Shown: one piece after another, positions 17,124 to 23,932 of the stretch
Numbering within the stretch: position 1 is the stretch's first letter
Layout of the letters: the number at the start of each line of letters is the position of its first letter
NCBI GenBank assembly: GCA_003427395.1
Contig: BFEA01000437.1
Coordinates: forward strand, 1,287,630-1,311,561
DNA from: Chara braunii
Lineage: Eukaryota; Streptophyta; Charophyceae; Charales; Characeae
Direction of reading: 5' to 3'
DNA: 23,932 bases
Notes under the pieces: model-generated
The model's input: only the letters and a program-made list of their open reading frames with translations
The model's database searches: none
Told to the model about the DNA's origin: nothing
Translations under genes and position numbers: made by a program

Positions 17124-17401
17124 CAGATACCTGAAAAGGACGACGTAGGTGCTTACGTCTAATACTACGACATCCCCCAAGGAGTGAACCTTTCCTAATG
17201 GAACGTGACATTTGTCATCCTTCCAACCACCTTAATCTTTTCTTCGTCAGCAGAGACAAGATGATCCTCTTCTACTAGCGGGATAATATCTTTTCTTCTC
17301 CCTACCCGTTCCACGAGCCTCGGAGAGATGGCTAGGACCGCGACCCCTGAGTGGACAATAGCGTTGTACAAAATTCCCCAGACTTCTATATCGCATTCCA
17401 C
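17124..17401 (-). pseudogene. Retropepsin-like protease, inactivated and split
   Basis: On the minus strand 17401-17198 encodes an aspartic-protease-like segment: VWGILYNAIVHSGVAVLAIS, then PRLVERVGR. The family signature at this point is a hydrophobic stretch followed by D-S/T-G; here the Asp is replaced by His (residue 17, codon 17353-17351), which would abolish catalysis. The frame stops at 17195. After a phase change GKVHSLGDVVVLDVSTYVVL follows, typical of the later strands of the same fold, down to about 17124, where the inserted element begins. The missing end is at 14727. In a live element the enzyme would cut the Gag-Pol polyprotein inside the particle. Confidence 0.7.
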
Positions 17402-17514
17402 AGATTTCCACGGAATGGCCTTGATGCGATAAAAATGGTCGTCCTTTTGGATTAGTTATAGCCGTATCGGATCTGAGGTACTGGGGTCGTCGGACTTGTC
17501 GTTAACAGATGCCT

Positions 17515-17655
17515 AGATTGACCGCCGCACTGCCCATAGCTTGCGCGGGGGCCGGTCCCTGTGCCATGGGTGCATCTTGGACGGCGATGGGGTGCATCGA
17601 GCTTATTAAAGATTTTATCCGAGCATTATGATCGCGTTGTTCTTTCTTGCTTTCT
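17515..17655 (-). pseudogene. Gag C-terminal tail or Gag-Pol linker remnant
   Basis: A minus-strand frame of about 48 codons between the gag tail and the protease: KEQRDHNARIKSLISSMHP, followed by an A/P/Q-rich stretch (QDAPMAQGPAPAQAMGSAA) and a stop. A helical segment followed by a low-complexity linker is usual between capsid and protease in gypsy-type elements. It is in a separate phase from its neighbours, further evidence of decay. Confidence 0.5.
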
Positions 17656-17784
17656 TGCATTAAGGTAACTAATGTTCGAGTTAGTTCAGTATTGCATTTG
17701 ATTCACTTGATTTTATAGAGGCATCCGGGAGAGGCAGAGGTATAACCATCACAGACAATCATGTGGTTGTGTCCGGTATCGACC

Positions 17785-18598
17785 TCTTAACTCCGACCTG
17801 TTCGAGATAGGGGACGGCGGCCGGAAACGAAGCCTATGTTTTCAAATCTGTTTTGGAGCGCGGCTAGCTCGGCTTTCGCTCTGGCTAATTCCAAGGAATC
17901 CCCTTCCTTAGCATGATCTTCTCCTTCTAGGAAGCCGACGACAAACTCTCGTTCCATCTCTTCCGCAACGTCCATGATCTGTTGTATGGAGTGATTGATG
18001 GGGGATAACTGCTTTCGTAATTTCGCCTTCATTGCACGACTGCGAAATCCATCGATAAACAAATCTTTCCCGACCCCCTCGCCTCGTTCTGACTTAACGA
18101 ATAACCTAAAAACCTCCTGCGATATTCAGTGACAGATTCGAGGGGCTCATGCACTCGATCTTTGCTTGTTCATGATGAATATAATCAAATCGGTGTAAGA
18201 AGTCCTTCTCAAAGGCCGGTAGATCTACCCAAGCGTAAGTGTTGAACCAATGGTGCGCATCACCTCCCAACCAGGCGGGGATGTTGATTCTAGCCTCATC
18301 ATTGTCGTATTGCTGCGCATACAGTGTGGCTAGCCATGCTCCCGCCAAATGATATGCGGGATCGAAAATGTAAAGATTGGGCGGGACAGCAGGTGCGTCT
18401 AGCGCGAACTCTCGGGGCCGGAAGCCCGCCAACATTTGGTGCCCGGTTGACATTCATATTGGCTGCCTGCCGACCTGTCGATTTGCTTCTAGTTAGTATA
18501 GGGTCGCGGCGTGGCGCGTTTCTCGGCCTAGGCCGTTCCCTGTTCGTCAGATCGTTTCTGCACAACTTACTCTTCTTGTGAGTTCCTGAGCCTGTCAC
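17785..18598 (-). pseudogene. Retrotransposon Gag (capsid) with several frameshifts
   Basis: Gag forms the particle that packages retroelement RNA. Minus-strand pieces in order: a basic N-terminal part (18598 to about 18440, beginning TGSGTHKKSKLCRN), the core (18453-18106) and the C-terminal part (18062-17785). The core has the conserved capsid motif of the Retrotrans_gag family: PAWLGGDAHHWF (residues 59-70 of that frame), then WVDLPAFEKDFLHRFDY. It goes out of frame near 18155, runs briefly as RVHEPLESVTEYRRRF in another phase, and shifts again before VKSERGEGVGKDLFIDGF. The tail contains a charged helix (DVAEEMEREF). No clear zinc knuckle was found. At least three phase changes mean no full-length product. 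Confidence 0.8.
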
Positions 18599-18603
18599 GT
18601 ATC

Positions 18604-18616
18604 GGCTCTGATACCA
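18604..18616 (-). other. Primer binding site for initiator-Met tRNA
   Basis: The minus strand reads TGGTATCAGAGCC, complementary to the 3' end of plant initiator methionine tRNA, the standard primer of plant LTR retrotransposons. The gag frame begins a few bases downstream at about 18598, as expected. Reverse transcription would start here and copy into the LTR above 18616. Confidence 0.85.
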
Positions 18617-18837
18617 ACCTCACGCCCGACGCGACTTCCTGATTAGAGTGAGAGTGAGCCCGAAAGTGCAAAAAAGGGGGTGTGCCAATGATTTTAGGAA
18701 AGTGGGGGTGAAGTCCCAAGTCGGAACATAGATCTCTTGTGGTAAGTTTACGGGATATGGGTGCAAAAGAGGCTAGGCGCGGGTCGGAGTCCGGGTTTAT
18801 GTTTAGATGGCGGAGCTACCAACAGAAAAAATTCTCA
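18617..18837 (-). mobile_element. Presumed 5' LTR, inner part
   Basis: The sequence directly upstream (minus strand) of the primer binding site must derive from the LTR if the element is collinear. The expected terminal CA next to the site is not seen (it reads GGGCGTGAGGT), so the LTR edge is degraded or non-canonical. The other LTR is outside the window or lost, so the length cannot be measured. Confidence 0.4.
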
Positions 18838-19280
18838 GAATTAAATAATCATTCTATATTAAAATTACATTCTAAATTTTAAATTTTCATTCCATCTTAA
18901 AAAATGTCATTCCAATTTTGAAATTTTCCGTCTTACTTGAAAACTTTCCTTCCAAGAACGGGGTATCCTTTCTTATTTGAACTACATGCTAGAGATGGAA
19001 TGACAATTTGAATGAGTTTATGAAATATTTTGATTGGACTGTCATTCTAAGTAAAGATTCTCATTCATAAATAGGTTAATCTAATCTAAATTAGAAGATA
19101 TTTGTTATAGTAAAATGAAAGTTTAATTAAAACATTTCATAAACTCGTTCAGACTTCCATTCCATCTTAAACAAATAGATGTAGTTGGAAGAGAAAACTC
19201 ATATTTAGACGGGAACTTATCAAATAAAACTGGAAATTTTAAAATTGGACAAACATTGGAATGATAATTTATAAATATGA
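18838..19280. mobile_element. AT-rich foldback (MITE-like) element
   Basis: Arms of 34 nt at 18993-19026 and 19134-19167 are complementary at 29 positions; they start AGATGGAATG and end GAGTTTATGAAAT. ACTACAT and CATTCC words continue the inverted symmetry outward, and ATCATTC near 18847 answers GAATGAT near 19260 at the edges. CATTCCATCTTAAA also occurs directly repeated (about 18887 and 19158). It is very AT-rich compared with both flanks. Exact ends and target duplication were not resolved. Confidence 0.55.
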
Positions 19281-19536
19281 AGGATTTTTTTTTTTATGGA
19301 ATGTTTTTTCCACTTTCATTTCTCGTGGGAATTTTTTTGTTAACCATCTTGACGCTATGACTATCTCGCTGTCTCATCACCTACCGACGTCGAATGTCAC
19401 AGGTCTCGGAATCCGACGCTGCTGGCCTCAACCGAAGACTGTGCGCCCGTCGTTCCTCCTCCAAGCGAGTTCGCCGGATGAAGCCGGATGCTCGGTACTC
19501 GCGCTCTTGCAGGTACTCTGAGCATGGGGATTGGGG

Positions 19537-19947
19537 TCAATAGGGAGCAATTGCACGCCAGGGGACGACGGTCAGGGAGTGAAAGGGCACGATATGGTGA
19601 TAGGGAGGGAACTCGGTTTCTAGGATGATGATTCCGGGTTCCGCGACGACGTGACACGTGTAGGTGCTGGGGCAGTCGAGGAGATGTGGAATACGTCCCA
19701 AGGCCTGATCAATATCCCACTCACAAATACGTTCGTTCCCTGTTAAGTAGGGAAATTCCAGAGGTTCCTCCCTCGATCGTCTAGACAAAGAAACGTGTTC
19801 CCAATATTCTCGTAATTCCCGATCTCTCAGACATTCGCGGTCAGTGATGCGGAAAGGGAGTTCAATATTCATACCGCATGGTAGACAAAAATTCAGACAT
19901 CCGGGAAGCGGGCCGAGCACGAGTTTGCAGACACGGGTGTGAGTCAC
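19537..19947 (-). CDS. Unassigned minus-strand open frame, 136 residues
   Basis: Open from about 20010 with no clear ATG before an internal Met (codon 27); the stop is at 19537. The protein is Cys-poor apart from the N-terminal third, with a charged middle (RDRELREYWEHVSLSRRSRE) and a hydrophobic C-terminal part (AEPGIIILETEFPPYHHIV). It has balanced composition and is not repeat-derived, but I recognise no domain. It lies upstream of the retroelement on the same strand, so it could be the end of another decayed element, an exon, or chance. Confidence 0.25.
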   Translation of the reverse strand: MTHTRVCKLVLGPLPGCLNFCLPCGMNIELPFRITDRECLRDRELREYWEHVSLSRRSREEPLEFPYLTGNERICEWDIDQALGRIPHLLDCPSTYTCHVVAEPGIIILETEFPPYHHIVPFHSLTVVPWRAIAPY

Positions 19948-20418
19948 GGCCTTCCTTGACCGGTGCTTACCCGTGCGTGCACAAGACCCGTCCTTCGGTC
20001 GGGTGGATGAAGGTTAGCAGCTCATAAGGTGGGTAATTCTATAGGGAGACAGACATCTAATCATCTAGCATACTCATCTAAATCGTACTCAGACGGAGAC
20101 ACACCAAACATCTATGCATCCAGCTTCATACACGCACACTCACAAACAAAAAGAAGTCGATAATCTTCATACATCAATTCTTTGGCCATTGGCCCAAGGA
20201 TCACACAAAATTCAATCACGAGTGAGTGACCAACTCATCGGGTTGCCGATTCACAGAGAAAGAGAAGGGAAGCTGGGGAGACAATCACAAATCAGCCTCT
20301 GAGAAGAAGCAAGGAGAAGATCCGAAACGCAGATCCAAAAGGACAAGGGCAACTTGCGCCAAATACTAAAAATTCCTCAAGAGAATAGAAGAAGAACACC
20401 ATTACAACACATTCTGTT

Positions 20419-20420
<2 letters not shown>
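19948..20420. other. No gene seen
   Basis: AC-rich, featureless DNA. The short frame at 20114-20302 has no domain. Confidence 0.5.

Positions 20421-20497
<77 letters not shown>
20421..20497. repeat. (TC)n microsatellite, about 38 copies
   Basis: An uninterrupted TC run of about 77 bp. Frames on both strands through it give alternating Ser/Leu or Arg/Glu and are not genes. Confidence 0.97.
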
Positions 20498-20499
<2 letters not shown>

Positions 20500-21730
20500 A
20501 GAACATCTCGATGCGGGCAGTCCGTCGCCTCGCACCCACACACAGTTATCACCCTGCTTAGTCCGAGCATACAAGCCAAGTTTGTCTGTGTGCCACAGGC
20601 CGTAGCGGCCTCACGTCAACCCCGCATGCTCAGCACCAGCCCGTTGGATCACCCATCTCTCTACTCACCTCCCTATACCTGCTCCTCAGCCGATCCTCTC
20701 GATCTCGCAAACTCCAAAATTCATAGAGAGCGAGTTAATTGCGCTTGCGAAATTTATAGCATGCATGCTTGCACGAGATAATCGGAATTCCCTGAGTGGG
20801 AAGAAAGGAGGAGGAAGGAAGTGCTTACAACTGCATGGCCAGGCCGCGCCGTGGGGAACGTAGCTACACTCCACACATCGATCTGGTCATGCAAGCGTTC
20901 AGGCTAATGAGGCAGGGGGAAAAGTGTGCGCACACAGGGGCGCCACAAAAGATATCAAGAACAAGGGGATTACAGTTGCAATCACGCCGCCAAAACGAAA
21001 ATTACAGTTACACGCAAGATTAAGGCGCGGAAAAGTCAGAGCACAGATCCTGACGCGGCAAAGTGCGCGCAAGCAAGAAGCGCCGTGCAGCAAAATTGCG
21101 ATGTACCCAAATTCCTAACCTAAATCATAATTGCAAAAAGAAATTCCGCGAGAAGAAAAGTCCGAGAGCCCGCGGGGGCCCATCAGTTGAAAATTCAAAA
21201 AAAGATTTTCCCGTGCGACGATCGCGCCAAAAATTCCCACTCCCCACAGCAGAACAAGAAAGAAGCTATGGCAACAGATATCTTTCACACTCGCTAAGGC
21301 GCGATGGACTACCAATCGTCGTGGGACCAAGCCAGCCTCAATTTCAAAAACAACAAAAAGCAAGGGCACCCATGCAATCCAGTGGACCATCCCGATTCAA
21401 CCTCGGAAGTAGCCTTGCACAGGAAATAGTGCATTTGCAGAAAACAGTTCGTCACAGCCGAACTTTGAGCTACCAAAACTGAAAAGGTTTGCTTTCTACC
21501 AATTATCCCAGGTCTTTCCATTTACTAGTACCAAGGGATTCAGTCCCCGGTAGGCAGTTCCCCACCCAATGTTCTGTGTCAAATCTTTTCCGCTCTAACT
21601 TTATTTTCAGAAACTCTATAGATATTAATCTGAAGAAAATCAGCACCATCATCTAAAAATAATATACAAGGTGATAACTCTTTGTCCATGTCAATAAACA
21701 AAGCAAACCTACACTCAAATTATTGATACA
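20498..21730. other. No supported gene
   Basis: The longest frame (21063-21482 plus, 139 codons) opens on GTG, is very basic and has no recognisable domain. ATTACAGTT words are duplicated near 20969 and 21001. I see no RNA gene or mobile element ends here. Confidence 0.45.
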
Positions 21731-22148
21731 GCAAATTGCAGAAATACCGGTTTCGGCGGTTTGCAAACGTATCATAGCAACTTTATGGGCCCGTGCAGGT
21801 ATGGTGACAAACAAACATGTTTGTGAGCATCCCAGCCTCTTTTGAGGTGTATCTGTGCAGAAATATCGGTCCGTGATGTTTCAGTTGGCAATGCAAGTAT
21901 ACCGGGCAGTACCTGGTCTTGCAACAGAATACCCGTGGGCCTTGGAGCCCTTGCCTCAGGCCAGGCCCACGGGTCCCTTGTTACGAAAGCAGGTACAGGC
22001 CAGATACCAGCGGCCCAGCGGGTTAATCTGCACAGAAACCTTTGAAAAACGGTACTTCTGCAACTTTACGGGTATATTTGGCAGCATACCTGCGTGGACC
22101 GGTAAAGTTGTCACAATACGTTTCCAAACCGGCATTTCTGCAATTTGC
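21731..22148. mobile_element. MITE-like element with long terminal inverted repeats
   Basis: The left arm (21731-21811) and the inverted right arm (22077-22148) share GCAAATTGCAGAAATRCCGG, then AAACGTAT, AACTTTA and GCAGGTATG in the same order, with small indels. The interior (about 265 bp) has no transposase and contains related half-motifs (TGCAGAAATATCGG near 21856, CTTCTGCAACTTTACGGGTA near 22054) plus an inner palindrome CCCGTGGGCC/GGCCCACGGG (21931-21971). Total length is about 418 bp. The target duplication is unclear, so the superfamily is not assigned. Confidence 0.65.
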
Positions 22149-22547
22149 CCTAAGATAAATTTATAAAAGTAATCTCTTTGTTACAAAGATAAAATAAATC
22201 TTTACACAACAAATAGGTAAAACCGTAAAAGACATATAACTAGCTTCCACAATAACATTTAAAAGTTAAAACGGTGTAGAACATTGGATGGGGTTCGTGG
22301 TGAAGTGCCTATGGCGGACTGAATGCTTCAGTACTAGGCTACTCGCACATGGAATGACCTCCTCATGGCTTTCAAAACTGTCTTCCTGGTTAATTCCTCC
22401 CTCCTTTCATTAGCTTCTTAAGTGTCTTTCCTTCCTGCCCCCTTTAGAAATTGCTCTGTGCATTTTCAAAATGGACGCTGGGCCGGATTTGCCAGCTTGT
22501 GCGAATAGATTGGCGTGTAATCCCCCTCTCCCCCGTCAAAAGAGGCA
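22149..22547. other. No gene seen
   Basis: AT-rich then mixed sequence between two MITE-like elements. No frame or structure stands out. Confidence 0.5.
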
Positions 22548-22705
22548 TTAAACCACCGGTACTTGCTAAAGTCGTGCCCGTTAACGCGCCACGATTTTAG
22601 GAAACATACGGGCCACTACGGGAGCGCGCAAATTCATCCAACTAGAAATGTTTCTACTCTATTTTTTTTCCACGGCCTATAGCTGGGCTAAGTGCTGGTG
22701 GTTGA
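22548..22705. mobile_element. Short MITE related to the TTAA element at 15364-16781
   Basis: The left end reads TTAAACCACCGGTACTTGC (22548-22566); the right end, inverted, reads TCAACCACCAGCACTTAGC (22705-22687). They resemble each other and the 15364/16758 ends (TTAAACMACCARTACTTGG). The left flank keeps TTAA; the right has TTGA, one change away. The interior of about 120 bp is non-coding. Confidence 0.55.
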
Positions 22706-22873
22706 AGGCAAAACTGATTATTACCTCACCAAAGAAAACCAGGAACTCTCCAAACAACCTAGTCCAATTCGGCCTGCCCTTAAAATTTGCCTTCAATCTC
22801 AGTTTTTTTTTGGAAGGACTGTTCAATGAATGCTGCAATCAAAGTCGCAAAAGAAAAAAAAAAGGGGAAACTA

Positions 22874-23057
22874 CTCGGGAGTCACAAAACTGAGTTAAAA
22901 TTGCACTATGGGCCAAGATATAGTTTGGAATTGCAGTTTAGGCCATGTATACACAACCCAGCTTTCTGGCCACGTAGGGTGCCTGCCTGAAGTGTAATTG
23001 CGAACTGTATCTTGCCCCATTGTGCAATTGTAATTCGTTTTTTTGTTGACTCCCGAG
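22874..23057. mobile_element. MITE-like element of 184 bp with terminal inverted repeats of about 70 bp
   Basis: Left arm 22874-22944 and inverted right arm 22985-23057 both begin CTCGGGAGTCA and share AATTGCAC, GGGCAAGATA-like, AGTT and AATT words in order, roughly 80 percent alike with a few indels. Only about 40 bp separate the arms, so the element could fold into one long hairpin. No target duplication was identified. The minus-strand open frame across it (22895-23446) is incidental. Confidence 0.7.
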
Positions 23058-23063
23058 GAATGG

Positions 23064-23189
23064 TGCATCCAGAGGAGAACGACAAGACACGGGACTACGG
23101 GAGTTCGGAGAGGGGAAGGGAGGAAAGGCGCATCCAGAGGACAACGGCAAGACACGCGACTACGGGAGTTCGGAGAGGGGAGGGGAGAC
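23064..23189. repeat. 66-bp direct repeat, two copies
   Basis: GCATCCAGAGGASAACGRCA at 23064 recurs at 23130. Both copies continue through AAGACACGSGACTACGGGAG and TTCGGAGAGGGG. It directly follows the MITE-like element. Confidence 0.85.
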
Positions 23190-23596
23190 CCAGATATATT
23201 ATGCAGTCGAGATAAAAAGTAAATTAGAAGGGAAGAGAAGAGAGATGAGATAGAAACTTCTGGAAAGAAATGGGAGGAGAGACAGAGGGCAAGAAAACGA
23301 CTGGCATCCCAAGATGTTTTCCTGGAGTCCACCACCAAAGCTAATAAAGAATAGAGACAACTGCGCCTGTAACCGCTGCACGGTTCAGAATTCTCAGAAA
23401 TAACAGTCCACTGCAAGCTTGGGCGAAGACCAGTTAGAAACTGCAAGAAAAACAGTTAATCATGCTGACGGCCTACCGGTTCAATAATTGCCAAAAATGG
23501 GAGGTGGCAATAGTGGTACCTCTCTTTTTCCCATCGCCTGGCCTGGGAGTGGTTACCTGTAGCAGGCCCTCCCCTTTTTGGCTCGTTTCCCCGGGG
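23190..23596. other. No gene seen
   Basis: Purine-rich plus strand with no protein-like frame and no clear repeat. Confidence 0.5.
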
Positions 23597-23601
23597 GTGT
23601 G

Positions 23602-23716
23602 GCCTACAGTCTTCCCACGAATACAACGCACGGTCATTATAGCTATATCTAGACTGAAAGATGCCTCAAATACAGCTATAATGACCGTGCGTTGTATTCT
23701 GTGGAAGAGCGTAGGC
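23602..23716. repeat. Long hairpin, tandem copy 1
   Basis: A perfect 26-bp inverted repeat (23619-23644 and 23674-23699; the arm starts GAATACAACGCACGG) has a 29-nt loop. The pairing continues outward with few mismatches (GCCTACAGTCTTCC against GGAAGAGCGTAGGC) to 23602/23716 and inward with AGCT-TAT. The total stem is about 45 bp, with the shape of a plant microRNA precursor or foldback element. Either strand could be transcribed. Confidence 0.85.
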
Positions 23717-23767
23717 ATCTCGGCCGTGGCGTAGACATCTCGGCCATGGCCCAGCCGCGGGTGTGGC

Positions 23768-23877
23768 CTACAGTCTTCCCCCGAATGCAACGTACGGTCA
23801 TTACAGCTGAATTTTGACTGAAAGATACACCAAATTCAGCTATGATGACCGTACGTGGTTACGGGTGAAGCCTGTAG
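23768..23877. repeat. Long hairpin, tandem copy 2
   Basis: Homologous to copy 1, about 164 bp downstream, with the shared lead-in GTGTGGCCTACAGTCTTCCC (23761). The arms pair as ACGTACGGTCAT and AGCTGAATTT with their complements, with two mismatches between, around a 17-nt loop that keeps GACTGAAAGAT from copy 1. The outer pairing CTACAG/CTGTAG closes the stem at 23768/23877. Confidence 0.85.
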
Positions 23878-23903
23878 ACATGTCTGCCATGGTCCATCCA
23901 TGG

Positions 23904-23932
23904 GTGTGGCCTAGACAGCTCCGCTGTGGCAT
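23904..23932. repeat. Start of a third hairpin-array unit, cut by the window end
   Basis: GTGTGGCCTA at 23904 repeats the lead-in found at 23597 and 23761, then diverges (GACAGCTCCGC). The array therefore probably continues beyond the window. Confidence 0.5.

Larger units (their letters stand above)
14735..17130. mobile_element. Insertion of about 2.4 kb splitting the retroelement protease, CCCGTTGAA-rich ends
   Basis: Both ends are rich in CAACGGGG/CCCGTTGAA motifs in inverted orientation: on the plus strand the left end reads TGTGTCC, TATCAACGGG, CAACGGGGTTTTTTCAACG, while the reverse complement of the right end reads ATCTGTCCG, TTCAACGGGGTTTTCCCG. The similarity is imperfect but spans tens of bases, so this looks like an old DNA transposon or MITE-like element. 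The protease coding sequence is continuous if the segment is removed. A candidate target duplication is only AAAA within the host sequence GAAAAGGA, so the boundaries are uncertain by about 10 bp. No transposase frame was found. Confidence 0.55.
14240..18616 (-). mobile_element. Decayed, truncated LTR retrotransposon (gag-protease-linker)
   Basis: Read on the minus strand, the element has a primer binding site for initiator-Met tRNA (18616-18604), gag (about 18598-17785), a gag tail with an A/P/Q-rich stretch (about 17655-17515), a retropepsin-like segment (17401-17124), and after an insertion of about 2.4 kb the protease end and a pre-polymerase linker (14727-14240). No reverse transcriptase, RNase H or integrase motif follows, so it is 3'-truncated. 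Gag before protease, with a PF03732-type capsid motif, points to the Ty3/gypsy group; without polymerase the order of pol domains cannot confirm this. Several frameshifts and a changed protease active site show it is inactive. The 5' LTR should lie above 18616, but its ends were not resolved. Confidence 0.8.

Noticed and set aside
20292-20605. Frames with long Arg-Glu or Ser-Leu runs
   Set aside because: They are products of the (TC)n microsatellite.
22895-23446. A 183-codon minus frame, one of the longest in the window
   Set aside because: It crosses a MITE-like inverted repeat and the 66-bp direct repeat, and has no recognisable domain.
23462-23790. Opposing frames of 90 and 105 codons
   Set aside because: They overlap head to head across the hairpin array and mirror each other because the DNA is palindromic.

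Overview
The window looks like nuclear DNA of a plant-lineage eukaryote. It has long stretches without genes, many microsatellites, inverted-repeat elements and a decayed LTR retrotransposon primed from initiator-Met tRNA, the usual arrangement in plants. A streptophyte such as a charophyte alga would fit, but no gene here fixes the organism. I found no rRNA, intact tRNA, CRISPR array or bacterial-type operon. The sequence is a draft: it has a 31-base N gap (13762-13792), one isolated N (13567), and a nearly complete Nextera mate-pair junction adapter inside the assembled sequence (15811-15844).

Layout. 1-2800: simple repeats, then unique-looking DNA with no gene I can support. 2800-6440: a repeat-rich block holding a 55-bp minisatellite, a 127-bp direct repeat, a run of five perfect stem-loops, 39-bp hairpin repeats, tRNA-like promoter boxes that suggest SINE fragments, a GGCTG minisatellite and (ATT)n tracts. 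6960-7803: a candidate single-exon gene behind a TATA-like motif. 7804-10630: nothing clear. 10634-13013: a series of plus-strand reading frames. The early ones are built of short N/Q/S- or Y/S/E-rich repeats; the two at 12079-12333 and 12498-13013 look most like ordinary protein. None has a product I recognise. 13675-14010: simple repeats around the N gap.

14240-18616 is the best-understood part. A minus-strand LTR retrotransposon of the gag-protease-pol type runs from its primer binding site (18604-18616) through gag (about 18598-17785), a gag tail and a retropepsin (17401-17124). The coding sequence resumes at 14727 and ends near 14240, before any reverse transcriptase. It is dead: it has several frameshifts and a His where the protease should have its catalytic Asp. 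About 2.4 kb (roughly 14735-17130), with ends rich in CCCGTTGAA motifs, splits the protease. Inside this lies a second element (15364-16781) with 24-bp terminal inverted repeats flanked by TTAA, and inside that lie three diverged copies of a 181-193-bp repeat plus the adapter artefact. The nesting gives a relative order of insertion.

18800-23932 is mostly non-coding. It holds an AT-rich foldback element, an unassigned minus-strand frame (19537-19947), a (TC)n tract, three MITE-like elements (21731-22148, 22548-22705 and 22874-23057; the second appears related to the TTAA element at 15364-16781), a 66-bp direct repeat, and finally a tandem array of long hairpins (23602-23716, 23768-23877, and the start of a third unit). 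The hairpin arms differ between copies but remain complementary, which is the most intriguing structure in the window.
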